Below, piece by piece: positions 1 through 5,574 of a DNA stretch of 8,073 bases. The notes beneath the pieces were generated by a model that made no database searches, was not told the DNA's origin, and was given only the letters and a program-made list of their open reading frames with translations. The stretch lies in NCBI GenBank assembly GCA_024688095.1, contig JAILEJ010000328.1, positions 1-8,073 on the forward strand, written 5' to 3'. The translations under genes were made by a program, and so were the position numbers. Source of the DNA: Butyrivibrio sp. Lineage in GTDB: Bacteria > Bacillota > Clostridia > Lachnospirales > Lachnospiraceae. Position 1 is the stretch's first letter. The number at the start of each line of letters is the position of its first letter.

Positions 1-1494
1 AGCAATCTGAGTAGAACTTTCCTGCGCTGCACGGCTCTTTTCCTGAATATCAGAAGCTCTTCTCTTAATATTCTTAACTTCAGCTGCAACAGATTCTGTC
101 TCTCTTGCCAGATCTTCTACAGATGTATTAACTTCCTGAACTGAAGCAGACACCTCTTCAGTTGCCGCACCTGTACTCATCATTGCATCATTAACAGATA
201 CCATATTACTCTGAATCTTTGAGAATTCAGCAGCAAGCTGCTGTGACATAGCTCCAAGTGTACTTGCACTATCATTAATATTTCCTGATTCTGAACTAAT
301 ATTAGAAATAATACCCTTATTACTTCTAAACATTTCATTAAGAGCTTTACTCATTGCACCAAGTTCATCAGTACGATTCGATTTCATTTCCGAAACAGTA
401 AAGTCTCCAGAAGCAAGTTCCTTAGCAAAGTTGTTAACATTAATAATAGTTTTTGCTATATTGCTTGCTACAAAGAATATAATTACTACAGCAAGTACTA
501 TTGCTATTATGCTGATAAGAACTGTTATCCTTACCATCTTATTAACAGCTTCATTAACTTCAGACTGAAGCATGACAACTATTAGTTTCCATCCAACTTC
601 AGGAACTGTATCAAAATATGCATTAAGACTTTGAGATGTTCCAAATTCATGCATACCTTCAACATTGCTCATAATGTATTCTGATATTTCATATATTTCA
701 TCAGTTGAATCTTCTGTAATCTTAACACCATTCTCATATTTTTCTGCATCAGAACAATATACATATGTACCATCAGAAGTAATCATTGTTGCCATTCCTG
801 TATTACCAACCTTAATACTTCCAACAAGTTCTGAAATAACATCAAGTGTAATATCGCAGGTAATACATCCAATATAATTACCATCAACTAATATTGGTGC
901 AGAACATGATGCCATAATAGTTCCACTTGAAGGATCATAATATGGATCTGTAATAGTTGCATTAAGTGTGGTAAGTGCCTTGGCATTTGTATAATATTCC
1001 TGACTGAAATAATCATATTCCGCATTAGAATATTGCCAGTCCTCTACAATAGAAGCACCATCTTCATACCAATAAGGACCTACATATTCCTGATTTGCAT
1101 AAGCTTCATCACCAGTATATACATTTGGTTCAAACCATATACCACTACCTGTTATAAGATCACTTTCTGTAACAACATCACCAAATATCTTGGCATATGT
1201 ATCCATTCCAGCAATCTGATATGTTTCAGAAACAAACACTGACAAATTCTCTGCTGTATTTCTAATAGATTCAAGCTTACTATCAATCGTATTAATATTA
1301 GCCTGAATTTCTGAATCAACATAACTACTCATAGTCTCTGAAATTTCAGTTGATGCTATATTAGTGCTGACCAAAGATACAACAACTAAGGCAACAACTA
1401 CTACAGGCACAATCATTAAGAGCATTCGCCATTTAATGCCAAATCCTCCATTACTATTTTTTACATTCTTTTTCTTTTTTGATACATCTGCCAT
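1..1494 (-). CDS. Methyl-accepting chemotaxis protein with dCache_1 sensor (3' end outside window)
   Basis: This is a transmembrane chemoreceptor that would bind a ligand outside the cell and control CheA through CheW. 498 codons are visible. The order is: basic cytoplasmic start (residues 1-23, with KKKK at 6-9), TM1 about 24-43, extracellular double-Cache domain about 45-315 (WFEP at 120-123, the YDYFSQEYY segment at 160-168, DPYYD at 183-187, then the DGNYIGCITCD strand at 204-214), TM2 about 322-343, HAMP about 344-395 with TDELG at 375-379, and the first helix of the signalling domain with ATEEVSASVQEV-type heptads. The frame is open to base 1, so the hairpin tip, the descending helix and any CheR/CheB docking tail are missing; full-length relatives are usually about 650-700 residues. 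The ATG at 1494 has a strong GAGGAGG site (1509-1503) 8 bases upstream. The gene stands alone after a 305-bp spacer. Family call is secure; the ligand is unknown. Confidence 0.95.
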   Translation of the reverse strand, partial: MADVSKKKKNVKNSNGGFGIKWRMLLMIVPVVVVALVVVSLVSTNIASTEISETMSSYVDSEIQANINTIDSKLESIRNTAENLSVFVSETYQIAGMDTYAKIFGDVVTESDLITGSGIWFEPNVYTGDEAYANQEYVGPYWYEDGASIVEDWQYSNAEYDYFSQEYYTNAKALTTLNATITDPYYDPSSGTIMASCSAPILVDGNYIGCITCDITLDVISELVGSIKVGNTGMATMITSDGTYVYCSDAEKYENGVKITEDSTDEIYEISEYIMSNVEGMHEFGTSQSLNAYFDTVPEVGWKLIVVMLQSEVNEAVNKMVRITVLISIIAIVLAVVIIFFVASNIAKTIINVNNFAKELASGDFTVSEMKSNRTDELGAMSKALNEMFRSNKGIISNISSESGNINDSASTLGAMSQQLAAEFSKIQSNMVSVNDAMMSTGAATEEVSASVQEVNTSVEDLARETESVAAEVKNIKRRASDIQEKSRAAQESSTQIA

Positions 1495-1550
1495 TTGTGG
1501 TGCCTCCTCATAAGCTTTGAAATTTGTAAAATAAATCAAATTACATATAT

Positions 1551-1580
1551 ATTATAAGTGACATTTCGCAAATATGTTAT
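1551..1580 (-). promoter_or_regulatory. Candidate sigma-A promoter for the chemoreceptor gene
   Basis: On the minus strand there is a perfect TATAAT at 1556-1551 and an ATAACA (4 of 6 against TTGACA) at 1580-1575, separated by 18 bases. A start near 1544 would give a leader of about 50 bases before the ATG at 1494, which is plausible. The surroundings are so AT-rich that a chance match is a real possibility; a second TATAAT about 30 bases upstream lacks a good -35 box. Confidence 0.35.
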
Positions 1581-1635
1581 TATAAACAGATTAAAAAGCA
1601 ATAAATTTTATATAAAATCTTGATAACTACACAAA

Positions 1636-1676
1636 TACCCCCATAATATCAAAATACCTTTAATATCACGGGGGTA
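1636..1676 (-). terminator. 18-bp stem-loop, probable glgD terminator (or chemoreceptor leader structure)
   Basis: As minus-strand RNA, this folds as an uninterrupted 18-bp stem: TACCCCC pairs with GGGGGTA at the base, GTG pairs with TAT through two G-U and one U-A pair, then ATATTAAA pairs with TTTGATAT, closing on a GGTAT loop. The three G-U pairs become A-C mismatches on the plus strand, so the structure favours minus-strand transcription. It lies 124 bases after the glgD stop and 142 before the chemoreceptor ATG. The tract after it (TTTGTGTAGTT) is a poor U-run, so intrinsic termination may be weak. Confidence 0.5.
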
Positions 1677-1707
1677 GCATTAAATTTAATCAATATTAAA
1701 TCTAAAT

Positions 1708-1740
1708 TTTTTGTAAAATCTCGTAAATATTATACAAAAA
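1708..1740 (-). repeat. AT-rich inverted repeat after glgD
   Basis: The arms TTTTTGTA and TACAAAAA (8 bp, one G-C pair) are separated by 17 bases. On the minus strand it sits about 60 bases after the glgD stop and is followed by a T-rich stretch, so it could be a weak terminator acting ahead of the stronger stem-loop at 1676-1636. The stem is almost all A-T in an AT-rich region and may be chance. Confidence 0.25.
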
Positions 1741-1799
1741 TCCATACTTACAATTTGTATATTTTATATGAAATAAATTTTAATTGAAATTCAAAAAAG

Positions 1800-2918
1800 T
1801 TAAAGAACATCTTCTCTCTTAACATAACCAGGTTGATCTGGTGTAGAAATAATTTCTTTTACATTCTTAATTTTGGCCCATTTATCAACAACCTGATTTT
1901 CAAGATGAACATCCTTATCAATAACTGTATGTCCCATAATTACACAGTCCTTAATAAAGGCACCTTTTTTAATAACAACGCCTCTTCCTATAATAGAATT
2001 TTCCACTGTACCTTCAATGACACAACCATTAGCTACCATAGAATTTTTTACACTTGAGCAACCTGTGTATTTAACAGGGCAGGCATCTGTGGTTCTTGTA
2101 TAAATTGGCCATTCATCTGTAATAAGTTCAGATGCAAGTTTAAAATCAAGGAGTTGCATATTAGCATCAAAATAACTCTTAAAATCAGTAACAGCTGCAA
2201 AAAAGCCCTTGTGTGAATGACCACGTATATCAAGTTCTTTGTTTTCCATATTTATAACATCAACAAGTCTGAATACAGATGAAACTTTATTGGCAAGTCT
2301 TATAAGTTCTACAAAAAGCTCTCTCTTCATGATATATGTATCCATAAAGATATTCTTATCTGAAGCATTACCAGCATTAGGTTCAATAGAAACTACACCT
2401 TTTTGCCTGTTAAGATTAACAGTCGCACAGTTTCTAAATGATTCCTTTGCATTACTTACTCTGTGATAAAGAAGTGTAATATCAGCACCAGACTGAATAT
2501 GATCTTCCAAAAGTTTGCCATAATCCTGTTTAAAGATCATATATCCAGGAGTAATAATAACATATGGCTGATGCATACGCTCAATAATAGAGAGATTTTC
2601 TGTGTATGCGAGAATATCAGTATTATATATATTATTTACTGTGCTGTCCTGATTAAACAGAAGCTGCAATTTACCTCTTTTGGAGTTAATATTATAAATT
2701 CGTCCCGAGCCAAGATGTTCAGCAAGAGAACGAGGATTCTGGCTTGCGTAAACCTGAATACGCTCTATGTTACTATTACTTAAGCTTGAAAGCGGAAAAT
2801 CTATAATTCTATATCTTCCAAGAAATGAAAAGGAACTAATTGGTCTGTAATCTTGTAATCCCTTTACCTGTATCTGACCTCCGGCAGGAGCAATTATACC
2901 AAATGCATTGATAGCCAT
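1800..2918 (-). CDS. glgD: GlgD, non-catalytic/regulatory subunit of glucose-1-phosphate adenylyltransferase
   Basis: 372 residues, normal for GlgD. It keeps the ADP-glucose pyrophosphorylase fold: N-terminal nucleotidyltransferase domain about 1-250 (RYRIIDFPLS at 35-44 matches KYKIIDFPLS in the neighbouring GlgC) and a C-terminal left-handed beta-helix about 285-350 with hexapeptide-like repeats (NGCVIEGTVENSIIGRG). The catalytic signatures are degenerate: GlgC's GGRGSRL is replaced by an APAGGQIQ segment at 10-17, YRGTADA by YNTDILA, and SGDHIYKM by TPGYMIFK at 123-130. This is the usual picture for Firmicutes GlgD, which associates with GlgC and raises its activity in glycogen synthesis. 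The ATG at 2918 follows the glgC stop by one base, with AAGGAGG inside the end of glgC, so the two should be co-transcribed and translationally coupled. The TAA is at 1802-1800. Confidence 0.95.
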   Translation of the reverse strand: MAINAFGIIAPAGGQIQVKGLQDYRPISSFSFLGRYRIIDFPLSSLSNSNIERIQVYASQNPRSLAEHLGSGRIYNINSKRGKLQLLFNQDSTVNNIYNTDILAYTENLSIIERMHQPYVIITPGYMIFKQDYGKLLEDHIQSGADITLLYHRVSNAKESFRNCATVNLNRQKGVVSIEPNAGNASDKNIFMDTYIMKRELFVELIRLANKVSSVFRLVDVINMENKELDIRGHSHKGFFAAVTDFKSYFDANMQLLDFKLASELITDEWPIYTRTTDACPVKYTGCSSVKNSMVANGCVIEGTVENSIIGRGVVIKKGAFIKDCVIMGHTVIDKDVHLENQVVDKWAKIKNVKEIISTPDQPGYVKREDVL

Positions 2919-2919
2919 A

Positions 2920-4065
2920 TTATTTGCCCTCCTTTGCTTTTACATCTTTTGCTACAAGTAAAATTTCATCACTATCAGCACTTCCTACCACAGATCCAGG
3001 AGCTATTTTAACACCATCTGCAACAAGTGCTCTTGTAACACTAGCACCTTCACCAACTATTGCACCAGGCATAAGTACTGAATCAATAACCCTGGATTTT
3101 TCTCCAACCTCTGTTCCGGTAAATAAAACAGAATTTTTAACTTTGCCTTCAATCTTACATCCCTGTGTAATATATGCATTACATATTTCTGCATTTGCAC
3201 CAATATACTGAGGCATATCAGTTGCATCGTCCGTGTATATCTTCCAGGATTCATCATCCAGATTAAGATCATTACTATCATCAAGAAGATCCATATTTGC
3301 TTCCCAAAGAGAATCAATAGTTCCAACATCTTTCCAATAGCCTTTAAACTTATAAGCATATAAACTCTTACCATCAGCAAGCATTGTAGGAATAATATCT
3401 TTACCAAAATCATGGCTTGATGCATCATTCTTCATATCTGCAACAAGGAGTTTTCGAAGAGCTTTCCAATTAAAGATATATATACCCATAGAAGCGAGAT
3501 TACTCTTAGGATTAGCTGGCTTTTCCTCAAACTCATAAATCTTACCATCATCTGTGGTGTTCATAATTCCAAAGCGAGATGCCTCTTTTTTAGGCACGCC
3601 AATAACAGCAATAGTTGCGTCAGCTTTCATTTCCTGATGATATTTGAGCATTTTATGATAATTCATTTTATATATATGATCACCTGAAAGAATAAGTAAA
3701 TATTCAGGTTCATAAGAATCTATAAAATCAATATTTTGAGAAATAGCATCAGCTGTACCTCTATATACGTCAAGGCCTGCATCAGCCTTTTCTCTTGGTG
3801 GCAAGATAAAAACACCACTATCTTTACTATCTAATCCCCAGATTCTTCCTGCTGCCGCATAACTATTAAGAAGTACAGATTCATACTGAGTTAGAACTCC
3901 AACAACATCAATGCCACTATTTGCACAATTGCTTAAAGGAAAATCAATAATTTTATATTTTCCTCCAAAGCTAACTGCCGGCTTAGCAACCTTGTTTGTG
4001 AGGTCTTTTAATCTGCTTCCACGTCCACCAGCAAGTACCATTGCCAACATGCTATTTTGTTTCAT
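2920..4065 (-). CDS. glgC: GlgC, glucose-1-phosphate adenylyltransferase catalytic subunit
   Basis: Makes ADP-glucose and pyrophosphate from ATP and glucose-1-phosphate, the committed step of bacterial glycogen synthesis, in the cytoplasm. 381 residues, standard length. Visible motifs: pyrophosphorylase signature GGRGSRL at 13-19, KPAVSFGGKYKIIDFPLS at 28-45, YRGTADAI at 101-108, the metal/substrate site SGDH at 127-130, EKPANP at 181-186 with ASMGIYIF at 191-198 (glucose-1-phosphate region), SHDFGKDIIP at 217-226, GYWKDVGT at 242-249, and a C-terminal left-handed beta-helix about 288-365. I start it at the ATG at 4065 rather than an in-frame TTG at 4071, because AAAGGGG (4079-4073) lies 7 bases before the ATG but only one base before the TTG. 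First gene of a glgC-glgD unit; no glgA or glgB is in the window. Upstream signals are listed separately. Confidence 0.97.
   Translation of the reverse strand: MKQNSMLAMVLAGGRGSRLKDLTNKVAKPAVSFGGKYKIIDFPLSNCANSGIDVVGVLTQYESVLLNSYAAAGRIWGLDSKDSGVFILPPREKADAGLDVYRGTADAISQNIDFIDSYEPEYLLILSGDHIYKMNYHKMLKYHQEMKADATIAVIGVPKKEASRFGIMNTTDDGKIYEFEEKPANPKSNLASMGIYIFNWKALRKLLVADMKNDASSHDFGKDIIPTMLADGKSLYAYKFKGYWKDVGTIDSLWEANMDLLDDSNDLNLDDESWKIYTDDATDMPQYIGANAEICNAYITQGCKIEGKVKNSVLFTGTEVGEKSRVIDSVLMPGAIVGEGASVTRALVADGVKIAPGSVVGSADSDEILLVAKDVKAKEGK
2927..2935 (-). promoter_or_regulatory. glgD ribosome site embedded in the 3' end of glgC
   Basis: AAAGGAGGG (2935-2927) is 8 bases before the glgD ATG and at the same time encodes the last residues of GlgC (KEGK). 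With the stop and start one base apart (TAA-T-ATG), ribosomes finishing glgC can re-initiate on glgD, which would keep the two subunits in a fixed ratio. Confidence 0.8.
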
Positions 4066-4072
4066 AAACAAA

Positions 4073-4080
4073 CCCCTTTC
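4073..4080 (-). promoter_or_regulatory. glgC ribosome site deciding the start
   Basis: GAAAGGGG (4080-4073) is spaced 7 bases from the ATG at 4065. The upstream in-frame TTG at 4071 is only one base from this site and cannot use it properly. Confidence 0.75.
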
Positions 4081-4119
4081 AGTGAAAAAATTCTAAATGC
4101 AATAGTAAAGCACATAATA

Positions 4120-4159
4120 TAAAAAAGTTCAGCTATTCCAATTTAAGAACTGCTGAACT
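4120..4159 (-). terminator. Hairpin plus T-run ahead of glgC: terminator or leader attenuator
   Basis: On the minus strand AGTTCAGC (4159-4152) pairs perfectly with GCTGAACT (4133-4126) around an 18-base loop, followed directly by a T-run (4125-4120), the form of an intrinsic terminator. It lies 225 bases after the glycosyltransferase stop and about 55 before the glgC ATG. It may simply end the upstream transcript, with glgC started from a promoter very near or inside it; if glgC is transcribed from the promoter candidate at 4329-4301, the same hairpin would lie in the glgC leader and could act as an attenuator. The sequence alone does not decide. Confidence 0.55.
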
Positions 4160-4268
4160 ATTCAAAATTAAAGTGCCTAATACCTTAATAAAATTATACA
4201 TCTAAAACATATTAAACACTATACTTTTATGCTTTTTTATACAATATTTTTTTAAATTTTTTTCAGTA

Positions 4269-4287
4269 ATTGTAACGTTTACACAAT
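4269..4287 (-). promoter_or_regulatory. LacI/CcpA-like operator candidate upstream of glgC
   Basis: On the plus strand ATTGTAACGTTTACACAAT has an AACGTT core flanked by GT..AC, inside an outer ATTGT/ACAAT repeat. It resembles catabolite-responsive (cre) and other LacI-family sites, which have the form TGTAAnCGnTTACA, but is one base short of the ideal 14-base palindrome. A LacI-family sugar regulator would suit a glycogen gene. No regulator gene is in the window, so this is a pattern match only. Confidence 0.35.
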
Positions 4288-4300
4288 ATAATTTAATCAC

Positions 4301-4329
4301 ATATTAATTTAATTCAAAAAAATCCACAA
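4301..4329 (-). promoter_or_regulatory. Candidate promoter for glgCD
   Basis: TTGTGG (4329-4324) and TAATAT (4306-4301) are separated by exactly 17 bases on the minus strand. A start near 4294 would put the operator-like palindrome (4287-4269) just downstream, a position where a bound repressor could block transcription, and would give a leader of about 230 bases containing the hairpin at 4159-4120. Both boxes are imperfect and the region is AT-rich. Confidence 0.3.
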
Positions 4330-4384
4330 CTTTGTATATCAAAATACATATATCTGTTATGTATTATTTATATAACAAATATTT

Positions 4385-5359
4385 TCACTTATTATCAATA
4401 TCTGAATTCTCTGTTGTTTCACTAATAATAAATTTAGGTCTGTGTTTAGTTTCAAGATATATTTTTCCTACATATTCCCCTATAACACCAAGCGAAATCA
4501 TCTGAATACCACCAATAAGTAACACAATGATAACGTTACTTGACCATCCATGAACAGTATTTCCAGAAAAATATGACACAAATACATAAATAATTAGAAC
4601 AAGACTTACAATCGCCATTAAAATACCAAGTCCTGTAATAATTCTTATGGGTTTTATTGACAAACTAGTTATTCCATCAATTGCAAGCGTCAACATTTTA
4701 CTTATTGGATAATGACTTTTTCCTGACAATCTTTCATGTCTTTTATAATAAACACATGTACTTTTAAAGCCAACAAGTGGAAACATACCTCTAAGATAAA
4801 TATTAACTTCATCAAATTTCGAAAATTCTTTCAAAACCTTAGAAGATGCAAGTCTGTAATCTGCATGATTATATACAACTTCTGCTCCCATTTTATTAAG
4901 GAGCTTATAATACCCCTGCGCAGTACTACGTTTAAAAAATGTATCGCTATCCCTATTATCTCTAACACCATAAACAATTTCAGCACCATTTAAATATTCC
5001 TCAACCATCTTATCCATGGCATCGATGTCATCTTGTCCATCACAATCAATAGAAATAGTAATATCACATTTGTCTTTTGCATACATAAGACCTGCTAATA
5101 GAGCATTTTGATGTCCTCTGTTTCTGCTAAGGCAGATTCCTTCATAAACCTTATCAGAATTAGACAGGTCAGTAATAATCTCCCAGGTTCTATCTTTACT
5201 TCCATCATTTACAAATAATACTTTGCTGCCTTCAGAGATCATATTCTTGCTAACAAGAGATTGAATTTTATTCAAAAAAAGAGGTGCTGTTATTGGCAAT
5301 ACCTCTTCTTCATTGTAGCACGGAATAACAATTATAAGTTTAGGTGATTTAGTGGTCAA
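4385..5359 (-). CDS. Family-2 glycosyltransferase, polyprenyl-phosphate hexose transferase type (GtrB/DPM1-like)
   Basis: Likely transfers a hexose from a nucleotide sugar to undecaprenyl phosphate on the inner membrane face, supplying a lipid-linked sugar for envelope glycosylation. Numbered from my start (324 residues): GT-A domain with IPCYNEEE at 12-19, NDGSKDRT at 51-58, RNRGHQNALLAGL at 79-91, the metal-binding DxD within DCDGQDD at 105-111, YRLASS at 168-173, LRGMFPLVGF at 189-198 and HERLSGKSHYPISKM at 208-222. Two C-terminal membrane segments follow (about 239-265 and 275-298), then the family's EYVGKIYLETKHRP stretch. I start at the TTG at 5359, because GAGGA (5371-5367) is 7 bases before it; the in-frame TTG at 5377 has no ribosome site. 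There is no ATG near this end. It stands alone, with no GtrA-like flippase or acceptor transferase adjacent, so sugar and target are unknown. Confidence 0.9.
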   Translation of the reverse strand: MTTKSPKLIIVIPCYNEEEVLPITAPLFLNKIQSLVSKNMISEGSKVLFVNDGSKDRTWEIITDLSNSDKVYEGICLSRNRGHQNALLAGLMYAKDKCDITISIDCDGQDDIDAMDKMVEEYLNGAEIVYGVRDNRDSDTFFKRSTAQGYYKLLNKMGAEVVYNHADYRLASSKVLKEFSKFDEVNIYLRGMFPLVGFKSTCVYYKRHERLSGKSHYPISKMLTLAIDGITSLSIKPIRIITGLGILMAIVSLVLIIYVFVSYFSGNTVHGWSSNVIIVLLIGGIQMISLGVIGEYVGKIYLETKHRPKFIISETTENSDIDNK

Positions 5360-5366
5360 TTTATTT

Positions 5367-5371
5367 TCCTC
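5367..5371 (-). promoter_or_regulatory. Ribosome site deciding the TTG start of the glycosyltransferase
   Basis: GAGGA, seven bases before the TTG at 5359. The upstream in-frame TTG at 5377 is preceded only by A/T-rich sequence, so the six extra N-terminal residues are unlikely to be translated. Confidence 0.65.
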
Positions 5372-5452
5372 AAACAATTATTTATATAATAAATGCCGTA
5401 AAATTATGATTATTACCAAATAATCAAATATGCACAACTTACGTTCCATGTG

Positions 5453-5481
5453 ATTATACATTATTTAACGTTTATATGCAA
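5453..5481 (-). promoter_or_regulatory. Sigma-A promoter for the glycosyltransferase gene
   Basis: TTGCAT (5481-5476) and a perfect TATAAT (5458-5453) are separated by 17 bases on the minus strand, the best promoter match in the window. A start near 5446 gives a leader of about 85 bases to the TTG at 5359. The -35 box overlaps the foot of the preceding terminator, and the spacer contains TAAACGTTA (minus strand), which also occurs upstream of glgC. Confidence 0.55.
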
Positions 5482-5519
5482 AATATAAGAGATACAGAAA
5501 ATCTGCATCTCTTATATTT
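5481..5519 (-). terminator. Hairpin terminator after the galactanase gene
   Basis: The arms AAATATAAGAGAT and ATCTCTTATATTT (13 bp) are followed inward by one G-U pair (minus-strand RNA) and then CAGA/TCTG, closing on a 3-base loop: an 18-bp stem starting 55 bases after the galactanase stop. The minus-strand continuation is TTTTGCAT, so the T-run is short. The inner pair is an A-C mismatch if read on the plus strand, which supports minus-strand use. Confidence 0.65.
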
Positions 5520-5574
5520 ATAGGGGTAAGTATATAGATTAAACTATATATAAATATTTATATAAGTATCTATA

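Larger units (their letters stand above)
1495..1799. other. AT-rich spacer between glgD and the chemoreceptor gene
   Basis: No convincing gene is seen on either strand here. Reading along the minus strand, it holds an AT-rich inverted repeat (1740-1708), a long stem-loop (1676-1636), two TATAAT matches (1556-1551 and one near 1585) and the chemoreceptor ribosome site (1509-1503). I looked for a c-di-GMP riboswitch and a sigma-28-type flagellar promoter, both common before chemoreceptor genes, and did not see either. Confidence 0.7.
4066..4384. other. AT-rich spacer upstream of glgC
   Basis: 319 bases without a gene, lying between the glycosyltransferase stop and the glgC start. In minus-strand order it holds a weak TGTTAT/ATAACA inverted repeat just after the glycosyltransferase stop (4377-4355), a candidate promoter (4329-4301), an operator-like palindrome (4287-4269), long A/T runs with a TATAAT lacking a good -35 (4198-4193), a terminator-like hairpin (4159-4120) and the glgC ribosome site. 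No small open reading frame with a convincing ribosome site was seen. Confidence 0.7.

Noticed and set aside
1495..1635. c-di-GMP riboswitch or sigma-28 flagellar promoter before the chemoreceptor
   Set aside because: I looked for the conserved GEMM core and a TAAA/CCGATA-type pair on the minus strand and did not find either.
2463..2783. 106-residue plus-strand open frame inside glgD
   Set aside because: It is a shadow of glgD, which has full family similarity on the minus strand; the plus-strand translation is not recognisable.
3057..3428. 123-residue minus-strand frame overlapping glgC
   Set aside because: It is an out-of-frame shadow within glgC with no credible protein features.
4066..4071. 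TTG start for glgC giving two extra residues
   Set aside because: The ribosome site is only one base away from this TTG but 7 bases from the ATG at 4065.
4355..4377. TGTTAT/ATAACA inverted repeat just after the glycosyltransferase stop, as a terminator
   Set aside because: The 6-bp stem is almost all A-T with an 11-base loop and no T-run directly after it; too weak to call.
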